Shown here piece after piece: positions 15,862 through 22,705 of a stretch of DNA of 30,900 nucleotides. Position 1 is the first letter of the stretch. The number at the start of each line of letters is the position of its first letter. The DNA is from a virus, in IMG/VR virus record IMGVR_UViG_3300010885_000794, positions 1-30,900 of that record, one strand, 5' to 3'. Position numbers and translations under genes: made by a program. The notes under the pieces were generated by a model. It was given only the letters and a program-made list of their open reading frames with translations, did no database searches and was not told where the DNA came from.

Positions 15862-16620
15862 TTAACGCATAATACCTTTAGTCTTACCTTTAGCTTCGCA
15901 GCCGCTACCGCGAATACTACCACCTGCGGCATATTTTTTAACCTTACCGCCTTTTTTATATCCCATTCCAGATACCGATCTTTCTCTAATAAGATCTCGA
16001 ATTGGCATAGTAGTCTGATCTGGGCCAGCACCTGTACGCGCTTTCCACAGTTTCTCAGCTATGTCTCTTCCTTTGCGCCACTTATTCCCTAGATTTATGC
16101 CGCGCTCAAGATTAGCCAAACGCCCCGTACCGACAAGTTCTTCAGCGCCTCCAAGACCTCCAAGCCCCTCAGCCCCTAAAATTTCTGGGCCAAATAGACC
16201 TCCACCTATGAGCGAGGCTCCAGTTGCGGTAACGCCTCTCATCGCTTCTTTTTCTTTAGGAGTCAGTTCATTAAGTCCACGCTGCTTAATATTAGCGTCA
16301 TAACGTGGTAGTTTATTCCTGCCCGAAGCCGCGTATTCAGCATACGTAGGGTCTGGTAATGGCCCCGGAGGTGCAATCCTCTTAGCAGTCGAAACTGTCT
16401 CTCCAAGATCTCCAACGCTAGGCTTGGCTCCTGCTCCAGCTAACTGAGTAGTGTAAGATTTCCCTCTCCATTTAAAATCTTTAACGCCAGCTTTACGATT
16501 TTGAGCAAACGCCTTTTTAAACGATACATCATCGTCTGAAACAATAGGAGCAACAGGTGTTTGAAGATCTCCTAAATCAATATCTCCACCATCATCGAAT
16601 TTACGTTTACGCCGTGCCAT
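15862..16620 (-). CDS. Gly-rich basic virion-associated protein
   Basis: 252 residues from the ATG at 16620 (MARRKRKFDDGG), which overlaps the upstream stop as TAATG; the ATG at 16626 is less likely. Residues near 35-62 hold the block FKKAFAQNRKAGVKDFKWRG, then KSYTTQLAG, which I recall in several phage proteins. A hydrophobic Gly-rich stretch (ATGASLIGGGLFGPEILGAE) lies around 133-152, perhaps membrane-active. The C-terminus is KKGGKVKKYAAGGS, then GCEAKGKTKGIMR, the same kind of tail as the upstream protein. Function is unknown; an internal or tail-associated virion protein is likely. Confidence 0.75.
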   Translation of the reverse strand: MARRKRKFDDGGDIDLGDLQTPVAPIVSDDDVSFKKAFAQNRKAGVKDFKWRGKSYTTQLAGAGAKPSVGDLGETVSTAKRIAPPGPLPDPTYAEYAASGRNKLPRYDANIKQRGLNELTPKEKEAMRGVTATGASLIGGGLFGPEILGAEGLGGLGGAEELVGTGRLANLERGINLGNKWRKGRDIAEKLWKARTGAGPDQTTMPIRDLIRERSVSGMGYKKGGKVKKYAAGGSIRGSGCEAKGKTKGIMR

Positions 16621-17984
16621 TAGCAAACCCGTCCCTTAGTATGTCCCTTGCTAGCGCAACCATCTGCACGCCGTGAAGCCTGAGATCCAACATGACCGCC
16701 AGAGGCCATTTTAACAATTTTACCCTTGGTATGACCACGAGCAGCGATACCATCTTCGCGACGGATTGCACCGCCTTTTTTGTACCCAACGGCTCTACCC
16801 ATAAGAAGACCCGCATTAGGGTTGCCCATACTATTTACGGCTGCTTGCTGTTGGGCTGGATACATGCTATTAGACTGCGCGTTCATAGCGAGTGGTGATG
16901 CATAAGCAGACAGACTAGGAGGAGCTACAGCCTGAGATACGCTGGTAGTTGTAGGAGGCATAGGCATACCACCGCTCATACCACCCAAACCGGGACCCAT
17001 ACCCCGGCCCATACCGCGACCCATATGGCGACCCATACCACGCGGAACCATATCACCACCTATACCACCAGCTTGGTCAGCGGCTGTACCACCCGGTAAA
17101 GGACCACCGTTTACACCGCCGCCCATACCGCCCAATGCACCGGGAGATGAGCCACGAATTAGACCGCTATCCATAGGAACAGCAGGGGCACCGCTGCCCA
17201 TACCACCCAAACCGGGACCCATACCGCTAGTAGTTGTAGGAGGCATAGGCATACCACCGCTCATACCACCATCAGCCATCCGCTTGACCTTAATGTGCCC
17301 ACCCTTCTTGTAGTGATGGTGGTGATGGATCACGTTACCACCTTTCTTCATACCCGGCATTCCCGGAGGAGCGCCCATACCCGGAGGAGGCCCGCCCATT
17401 GGGGGAGCGCCCATATCCGGAGGAGGGCCGCCAGCACCACCTAACATTGCTGCAAGCGTTGCAGGGGAGATTTTTGGTTTGCGGGGCACGCGACCGCCCT
17501 TCTTCATTGCATAGCCCTTGGTAGGCATCTCATCTTTAGCAGTCTTTGGCTTCGTTACTTTACGACCATGACCAGCATGAGTAGAACTACCCATACCAAA
17601 GCCTTTCAGCTTAGTATCACCTTCAGACGAATGCTTACCGTGCGGGGCCTTGCGACCACCAGCAGTTTCCTTCATACCATAACCAGTTGGCTTGGTTTGA
17701 ATCTTTCCACCGTGTTTATAGCCCATAGCCTTATGCTCTTCACGCTCGTGCTTCAATACATCTTTAGAAGCGTGACCGCGTTTCAACGCTTTGATTTCCG
17801 CGTCAGCCATTGCCTTAGACTCTTTAGGTTCTTTCATAAATCCGCCTTCTTTAAATTTTTTGCCTTTGTCGGCATCTGAAAAGTGTTTGCCAACAGATAC
17901 AGGAACTCCAGCTTTTTTCGCGAAGGCTGGGTTGTGAGCAATTGCTGCCATAAATCTATGCTGTTTTGCGCTTGTACTTGGCAT
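16620..17984 (-). CDS. Gly/Met/Pro/Lys-rich low-complexity virion protein
   Basis: 454 residues. The N-terminal domain (MPSTSAKQHRFMAAIAHNPA, then GVPVSVGKHFSDADKGKKF) is a block I recall from aquatic phage proteins; a DUF3008-type label comes to mind, but I am unsure. Next come basic repeats with KKGG or KHGG, a Pro/Gly/Met-rich region (MGAPPMGGPPPGMGAPPG), a His run HHHHHYKKGGHI, a GMPMPPTTTS repeat present twice, and Arg/Met/Gly runs. The C-terminus has two tags, DGIAARGHTKGKI and ADGCASKGHTKGRV. Most is predicted disordered. Metal or nucleic acid binding is possible but not shown. It overlaps the HNH gene by 29 bases. Confidence 0.75.
   Translation of the reverse strand: MPSTSAKQHRFMAAIAHNPAFAKKAGVPVSVGKHFSDADKGKKFKEGGFMKEPKESKAMADAEIKALKRGHASKDVLKHEREEHKAMGYKHGGKIQTKPTGYGMKETAGGRKAPHGKHSSEGDTKLKGFGMGSSTHAGHGRKVTKPKTAKDEMPTKGYAMKKGGRVPRKPKISPATLAAMLGGAGGPPPDMGAPPMGGPPPGMGAPPGMPGMKKGGNVIHHHHHYKKGGHIKVKRMADGGMSGGMPMPPTTTSGMGPGLGGMGSGAPAVPMDSGLIRGSSPGALGGMGGGVNGGPLPGGTAADQAGGIGGDMVPRGMGRHMGRGMGRGMGPGLGGMSGGMPMPPTTTSVSQAVAPPSLSAYASPLAMNAQSNSMYPAQQQAAVNSMGNPNAGLLMGRAVGYKKGGAIRREDGIAARGHTKGKIVKMASGGHVGSQASRRADGCASKGHTKGRVC
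16945..17270 (-). repeat. Direct repeats inside the Gly/Met-rich gene
   Basis: A 41-base segment at 16945-16985 is repeated exactly at 17230-17270, and a 27-base segment at 16977-17003 is repeated at 17199-17225. They encode SGGMPMPPTTTS and GMGPGLGGM. Both copies keep the frame, so recombination between them would delete or duplicate codons without breaking the protein. Confidence 0.85.
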
Positions 17985-18234
17985 TCATCCGTCTCCAATA
18001 TTCCTTTCGCCAATTGCAGTTTTTGCATAAAAGTTGATAAAGTTTCGGTTCTTTCTTAACCAAATGTACTACTTTAGTCCCTTTATTTTTTAACCTATGT
18101 GCTGTACCACCGTCATCTATATGATCAAAATCTAGCACTATTGGATCGCGTTCACCACAATATTTACATCTACCGCCTAATTTATCAATTAACTCAAGCC
18201 TAGCCCGTCTATACCATTCGGTGTTTCTGTGCAT
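17956..18234 (-). CDS. Free-standing HNH endonuclease
   Basis: 92 residues. CKYC at 23-26, LDFDHID with His38 at 34-40 and LLCKNCN with C70/C73 form the Cys-flanked HNH zinc and active-site arrangement. Basic residues (RR, KKEPK, WRRMNAKYKRK) surround it, as in DNA-binding HNH proteins. Such proteins nick or cut DNA, either as homing nucleases or, in some phages, next to terminase for packaging. Here it is away from terminase, in the head/tail cluster, and its 3' end overlaps the next gene by 29 bases, so a homing-type insertion is more likely. It starts 3 bases after the holin-like gene. Confidence 0.88.
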   Translation of the reverse strand: MHRNTEWYRRARLELIDKLGGRCKYCGERDPIVLDFDHIDDGGTAHRLKNKGTKVVHLVKKEPKLYQLLCKNCNWRKEYWRRMNAKYKRKTA

Positions 18235-18237
18235 AAT

Positions 18238-18414
18238 TTAGCCATTAGTTTTTAACCTACCAGTTAAACTACGTACCGTTTCTGATTCCCATATCCTTAT
18301 GCTGTAATACACAATTGAAACTACGCCAGCTATTGCTGGAATCCAACTAACGATTGTCCCAAAAGTAAAGAACGCAAAGAACGTATCCAGTACGGCTTTG
18401 TGCTGGTCTTTCAT
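18238..18414 (-). CDS. Holin-like small membrane protein (class II type)
   Basis: 58 codons. The start ATG at 18414 overlaps the stop of the 773-residue virion gene as TAATG. After a short polar N-terminus (MKDQHKAVLDT) a hydrophobic stretch FFAFFTFGTIVSWIPAIAGV continues into VSIVYYSIRIWES, and the C-terminus is basic (LTGRLKTNG). Two short membrane passes fit T7 gp17.5-type class II holins, and I recall very similar proteins, with a T/S-W-x-P-x-IA pattern, from podovirus-like phages. It would open the inner membrane for the endolysin 12 kb away, or help a second holin-like protein at 6774-7064. Function is inferred from pattern. Confidence 0.75.
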   Translation of the reverse strand: MKDQHKAVLDTFFAFFTFGTIVSWIPAIAGVVSIVYYSIRIWESETVRSLTGRLKTNG

Positions 18415-20735
18415 TATGACATAGCCTCTTGACAGACCAAGTTTACCGAAACAGGAGCAGCAGTACCGCCCGGATTCGGATACGTTGTCGTTACCGCAAT
18501 CGTCAAAATATCAGGAATATTACCCTTGATGTTTGTCAGAATCGGGAAGAAATACGACAAGTCCAAAGTCTGAAGACCCGAAGGCGGTGAGGAAAAGGCA
18601 AATACAACTTCGCCACCACTTAACGCCGTAGCCGACGTATCGCGTTCCGCAAACGAATATTGTGAACCAAGGCCCGCTTCTGGAACGAAGACTGCTCCCT
18701 GAAGTCCAACCTGCGCCGTTGGCGTACTAGCAATCAGTTCGATATAGCACGTAGCCGTAGACGAGATAACCAAAGTTTGCGGTAGCAACTGCCCACGATC
18801 AATCAAACCAACTGAGTATCCATACCCCGCAGATGGCGCATTTGGCAATGCTAGACCCGTCACAACATCTTGGATCGTTAAAGTTGTGCTGGTATTGGAC
18901 GTAACACGCGCCGTGTAATTTACGAGCACCACACCCGTACCCACCGTCACCGCACCCGTAGTACCGCCATAACCAAGGTTTACTACAAAGGTAGAACCTG
19001 TTGGAGTTGCAAGAACTGGGTAGATTCCATTGACTGCCGTTGTGAAACCCGAAAGCGTCACAACATCTAAAGTGGTGAGATTATGTACCGCAGCCGTGGT
19101 AACTGTGTAGAACGAAGCTACACCAATAACTGGAGCAGTTGCTGAAGTACTAGCGCTTGTATTCGGGGTAGTAATGGTATAGACACCAATACCGCCTGTC
19201 GTACCACTAACTTGGCTTGTGATGTAGTTCGTACCCGCAGTAAACGTACCGCCAGTAAACGTTACCGTCATACCCGGATAGATCGTGCCCGTTACGGCTG
19301 TGATGGTCAGTAATGAACTGCCCGGAGTAACCGTACCCGTTATAGCCGAAGGTGCAGTCACAGCCGCCATACTAGATGGTGAAGCACCACCGATTAATGA
19401 CTGATAGTTCACCATACGGCCCGCAAGATTTGGCGTATACGTTACCGTACCACTACCGATAGTACATGCACCGCTTGTGCTGTTTGCATACGTAAATGTA
19501 TTTGCGCCAACTGTTAGAACTGTAGCTGTAGCATTGTTAAACCCAGTGGTTGTCATGCTTGCGATATTGACTGAACTACCTACGGCTGGCATAGCTGCGG
19601 TGTTAGGGATAGATACCGTTGCAACCGTACCATTACCAGTAATAGATAGTGGAGCCACTGCACCCGATGAGAACGTACTTGCCGCTGCCACTAATGTTGT
19701 CGTCGTACTAGTCGTTACAGCACCGTTAGCTTGCGTGTATGTAATTTGGCCCATCGCCCTCATACGTACAGACATAATCGGATAGCGCGTCTTATTGGCA
19801 GAGACTGAGAAAATCGGAGCCGCTATAGGCAGACCATACGAGTATGTAAAGCCGCGTTGACGATCTGCACCGCCTTCTACCAATACCGATACACCAAAGT
19901 GTTTAAATACCGTAGGCGTTGTAGCAGAACCTTGACGCTGTTCATAACGAACAGGGAGGTTACCCGTACGCGACCAAGGAAGAATCTGTGCAGTGCCTAA
20001 TGCCTGATTGACGCCGTTACCTGAACCGTATTGATGCAGAATGTAGGGTTCGCCATTGAGCAAAATGCCCCAACGCAGCGCACCTGCGCCGTACCATGAA
20101 TACTCCATCCAGATCATTTGAACTTTCGTCCAGTCCAATGAAGCTTTTATGCTCGGGTCGCCATTCCAATTCTCATAACTGACGCGAGTATCAACTGGCG
20201 TACCACCCGTTGGCGACTGTGAATCCGAACGCATAACAACAAACATACCCGAAGGATTAGTCGTTGTCGGTGTAGCCTGTTCAAAAAATATACCGTTACC
20301 GTCATCAAAGATACCAACGCGCTGCGTCTGCCCTGCAACAGGACCGCCGAAGTTAACGTTAGATGCCATGTATAACGATTTTCCGGGCTGATAGCGATGA
20401 TACGGACGCGACTGACGAACAGTTACATCGTTTGCCGTACTAATCTGCATCTGTACGCCACCAAGACCCGGCTGTTGAATAATAACTGCTGTACTCGGGG
20501 AAGCCGTCGAATACGTAAACTGCTCCCAACGCAGAGGCTGTGTCCCATACTCAAAGTCAGCATCATAGATATTCTGATGCACTGACATCTTCTGGCGACC
20601 GCTAGTATCACGGACGCGGGGATCCTGCACTACGTAAGCAGCATTCAACAAACCCTTCCGAGCTAACGGGCCACCAGCATTGGCAAGCCCGTTATTGAAC
20701 CCCGGAGTACCAGCATCGTAAATATTGCCAGTCAT
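18414..20735 (-). CDS. Large conserved virion structural protein with inserted beta modules
   Basis: 773 residues. Residues 55-300 are a block I recall from many aquatic phages: NIYDADFEYGTQPLRW, RQSRPYHRYQPGKSLYMAS, RVGIFDDGNGIFFEQ, MIWMEYSWYGAGALRWGILL and PWSRTGNLPVRYEQR. Residues 300-330 and 640-773 flank a variable middle with three beta modules: about 364-433 and 541-612 of the GFNNATATV / NGIYPV type, and 466-540 of the YPGMTVTFTGG / GTTGGIGVYTI type. A lectin- or jelly-roll-like surface role is plausible. The ATG has a perfect GGAGG site. It lies after the decoration gene and before the holin-like gene. Its exact position in the virion is unknown. Confidence 0.75.
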   Translation of the reverse strand: MTGNIYDAGTPGFNNGLANAGGPLARKGLLNAAYVVQDPRVRDTSGRQKMSVHQNIYDADFEYGTQPLRWEQFTYSTASPSTAVIIQQPGLGGVQMQISTANDVTVRQSRPYHRYQPGKSLYMASNVNFGGPVAGQTQRVGIFDDGNGIFFEQATPTTTNPSGMFVVMRSDSQSPTGGTPVDTRVSYENWNGDPSIKASLDWTKVQMIWMEYSWYGAGALRWGILLNGEPYILHQYGSGNGVNQALGTAQILPWSRTGNLPVRYEQRQGSATTPTVFKHFGVSVLVEGGADRQRGFTYSYGLPIAAPIFSVSANKTRYPIMSVRMRAMGQITYTQANGAVTTSTTTTLVAAASTFSSGAVAPLSITGNGTVATVSIPNTAAMPAVGSSVNIASMTTTGFNNATATVLTVGANTFTYANSTSGACTIGSGTVTYTPNLAGRMVNYQSLIGGASPSSMAAVTAPSAITGTVTPGSSLLTITAVTGTIYPGMTVTFTGGTFTAGTNYITSQVSGTTGGIGVYTITTPNTSASTSATAPVIGVASFYTVTTAAVHNLTTLDVVTLSGFTTAVNGIYPVLATPTGSTFVVNLGYGGTTGAVTVGTGVVLVNYTARVTSNTSTTLTIQDVVTGLALPNAPSAGYGYSVGLIDRGQLLPQTLVISSTATCYIELIASTPTAQVGLQGAVFVPEAGLGSQYSFAERDTSATALSGGEVVFAFSSPPSGLQTLDLSYFFPILTNIKGNIPDILTIAVTTTYPNPGGTAAPVSVNLVCQEAMS

Positions 20736-20763
20736 ATTAACCTCCTAAAGATTGTCCAGAAGA

Positions 20764-21627
20764 TTAATAAGGAACGTTTGAATATGAAGGATTAGGGGTC
20801 TGCGGGAAGTATGTTCCATCAACATTACGCACCGAGTATTCAATCGAGACTGTAGCAAGACCCGTTGAAAGCGATGGTGTCGTACCACCTGAAGTGACAA
20901 AAGCCTGAATAATGCCATCAGTTGGACTATTCTGGCCTCCACTAATGTTGCTCAACAATGCTACGCCAATTGTGCTAGCAGCTAACAAACCGCCTGTAGC
21001 ACCCAAACTATAACGTCCCACTGCTAACGGAGCAGTAGTAGTACCCGAAGTAGAAATGGTTGCCAAGTTATATGTTGCTGTTGAATTCAACACACTAACC
21101 GTAAATGTACCTGCTGCACCCGAAGCAGCACCAAAGTTAAACGCAGTCAGCACATCAACATAGATGTTATTAATAAATGCGCCAGCCGGGAGTACGATTG
21201 GGTTGTTATTGTAACCCGCCGTAGAATCAAAGAATAAGAACGGAGCAGGTGAAGTGGCAGAGGCTGTAACCGCAGCCGACAACGTAACCGCCGAACCAGA
21301 AACTGACGAAACAGTCGTACCACCAGCGATACCGGGGCCGACTACTTTTAGACCCGGGACAATGCCTTCTGCCGCAGCAGTCGTGCCCGCAAGGGTAAGC
21401 GTCGAAGAACTCGTGCCGCCAACTGACTGAATAACGTTGCCCGGAGTGAGCAAGGTCGTAGCAGACGTATTGGTATATGCTATACCGCCCGGTGAGGTCT
21501 GGACAGCAACAGTCGAACCCGTATTACGGTATGTTCCAATCTGCGCTGTAGAAACAGTGGTCGAAGTATTCGTCGGATTCTTTACCGTGCCAAGCAGCCA
21601 CGGGCCAAGATGAGTAGCTAATGCCAT
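20764..21627 (-). CDS. Decoration-like virion protein with inserted loop module
   Basis: 287 residues. The N-terminus MALATHLGPWLLGTVKNPTN and the end VSIEYSVRNVDGTYFPQ are a pattern I recall from proteins that follow major capsid genes in aquatic phages. Residues 143-165 contain PIVLPAGAFINNIYVDVLTA, typical beta strand. An inserted module lies at about 76-132: GIVPGLKVVGPGIAGGTTV and then VSGSAVTLSAAVTA, the same loop repeat seen in other phage structural proteins. A GGGAACT site precedes the start. It is separated from the capsid gene by a structured gap. A capsid decoration role is inferred from place and beta composition. Confidence 0.75.
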   Translation of the reverse strand: MALATHLGPWLLGTVKNPTNTSTTVSTAQIGTYRNTGSTVAVQTSPGGIAYTNTSATTLLTPGNVIQSVGGTSSSTLTLAGTTAAAEGIVPGLKVVGPGIAGGTTVSSVSGSAVTLSAAVTASATSPAPFLFFDSTAGYNNNPIVLPAGAFINNIYVDVLTAFNFGAASGAAGTFTVSVLNSTATYNLATISTSGTTTAPLAVGRYSLGATGGLLAASTIGVALLSNISGGQNSPTDGIIQAFVTSGGTTPSLSTGLATVSIEYSVRNVDGTYFPQTPNPSYSNVPY

Positions 21628-21638
21628 GTCAGTTCCCT

Positions 21639-21654
21639 TACCCCTTGCAGGGGG
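21639..21654 (-). other. Short GC hairpin before the decoration gene start
   Basis: The minus strand reads ACCCC-CTGCAA-GGGGT, a five-pair stem with a short loop, ending about 11 bases before the ATG at 21627. It borders the ribosome-binding region (AAGGGAACTGAC). It could tune translation of this gene, or separate processed RNA ends. No T-run follows, so it is not a terminator. Confidence 0.35.
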
Positions 21655-21669
21655 TCGTTAAAATAAGTC

Positions 21670-21712
21670 GTCTTACGATCTCTGCAACGTCCGCTAGGTC
21701 GGTTCGTAAGAC
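21670..21712 (-). other. Perfect 9-bp inverted repeat in capsid-decoration gap
   Basis: GTCTTACGA at one end and TCGTAAGAC at the other form a 9-bp perfect stem around a 25-base loop that could itself pair CCG with CGG. On the minus strand it is followed by GACTTATTTTAAC, a weak T-rich run. It may be a second terminator, an attenuator or an RNA-processing site. It lies downstream of the terminator-like hairpin at 21726-21782. Confidence 0.5.
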
Positions 21713-21725
21713 TCAAAATCCTAGA

Positions 21726-21782
21726 GAAAAGGAGGTGGGCAATGCGTTCAACCCTGCCCGTTACGTTACCGCAACACCTCCT
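21726..21782 (-). terminator. Probable intrinsic terminator after the major capsid gene
   Basis: On the minus strand, AGGAGGT (21782-21776) pairs with ACCTCCT (21736-21730), and the GGGCA/TGCCC pair inside (21759-21755 with 21741-21737) stacks on it, leaving a 16-base bulge on the 5' side. The second arm is followed directly by TTTTCTC. It begins 8 bases after the capsid stop. Ending much of the transcription here would raise capsid mRNA over downstream genes. The stem contains a Shine-Dalgarno-like AGGAGGT with no start codon at proper spacing on this strand. Confidence 0.55.
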
Positions 21783-21790
21783 AGATTATC

Positions 21791-22693
21791 TTAGGCAACA
21801 CCAAAAATGCCGAGTGGATCCGACCAGCCGAAGCTATAACGCTCACGGCTCTTGTACCGGACGTTACCGGTGTCGAAATCGCCATCCATCGAATTCTGGA
21901 GGGCAATACGCTCGAACATCTTAAGGCCATTTGGCACATCCGTCAGGAGATTCCACGAGTGGGTATCCGTCAAGAAGTGGTTGACCTTGAACCCTTCGCC
22001 AATGGTTCCCATTGACTTGAGTGCGTTGATGTCGTTGTCCGTCGTTCCAACACGCAGTTCAGTGTCAAGCAAGCGCTTAGCAACGAACATCTGGCTGGGT
22101 GGGACAACAAGCTTGCGGGGCTTAGCAGCGATCAACAGGCCACGTTCGTCAGTCCAAGCAGCGATCTGAATCGTAGCGGCTTCCAATGAAGTCTCGTTAA
22201 GATCAGGGCTGGTGGTGAACGTGTTGCTGTTCGTGCCGCCATTAACAAGCGGGTGAGCCGACGAGAAGAGAGCCACGCCATCGCCACCAACATACTGGGA
22301 ACTAAACCCGTTGTTGATAACCGCAGCGGCCTTGACCTGCTTCGTGTATGCCATCGCCCGAGCCAACGCCTTTGTATAGCGCTTGCTGAGTGAGTCATAC
22401 AAGTTGTCTTCAATCGCTTCTTCCGTGATCGAGAACCCGAGAGCAATCGTCTCGTGGTTGTAACGTGCAGTCCATGCTTCCTGCGCATTGTCGTACGCAA
22501 TCGCCTGACCTTCGTTCTTCACTGGAGCAGCACTAAAGCCAGAGAGTTTCGTCTCTTCTTCAAATGAACGCTCAGAAGTCTCGACCTCGAAGAACTCTTT
22601 ATGCTCTTCGCCATAGGAAGCATACTCTAAACCGAACAGCGCGTTCAGGCCGGGGAGTAGTTCCTTCAACAATTGTGCTCTTGAAATAGCCAT
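21791..22693 (-). CDS. Major capsid protein, HK97-fold (putative)
   Basis: 300 residues, a usual size for a capsid subunit. The blocks GLEYASYGEEHKEFFEVET, SFEEETKLSGFSAAPVKNEG, GVALFSSAHPLVNGG, LNETSLEAATIQIA, RGLLIAAKPRKLVVPP and YSFGWSDPLGIFG are the pattern I recall for capsid subunits of aquatic phages related to Mu gpT-like heads. No N-terminal scaffold or protease domain is fused. The start has AAGGAGT before it. It is between a decoration-like gene and a terminator-like hairpin. Its identity as capsid is the strongest assignment after terminase, portal and endolysin. Confidence 0.88.
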   Translation of the reverse strand: MAISRAQLLKELLPGLNALFGLEYASYGEEHKEFFEVETSERSFEEETKLSGFSAAPVKNEGQAIAYDNAQEAWTARYNHETIALGFSITEEAIEDNLYDSLSKRYTKALARAMAYTKQVKAAAVINNGFSSQYVGGDGVALFSSAHPLVNGGTNSNTFTTSPDLNETSLEAATIQIAAWTDERGLLIAAKPRKLVVPPSQMFVAKRLLDTELRVGTTDNDINALKSMGTIGEGFKVNHFLTDTHSWNLLTDVPNGLKMFERIALQNSMDGDFDTGNVRYKSRERYSFGWSDPLGIFGVA

Positions 22694-22705
22694 TTAAATT
22701 ACTCC

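Noticed and set aside
21628-21790. Possible tRNA or tRNA-like gene in the capsid gap, suggested by nested stems
   Set aside because: The stems do not make a cloverleaf, no T-arm consensus is present, and the total stem length is too short.
21742-21924. Plus-strand 60-codon frame with a perfect GGAGGTG before its ATG
   Set aside because: The ribosome-binding-like bases are one arm of the hairpin after the capsid gene, and the frame runs antisense through the conserved capsid C-terminus. It is the only plus-strand candidate and has an Arg/Ser-rich, non-protein-like sequence.
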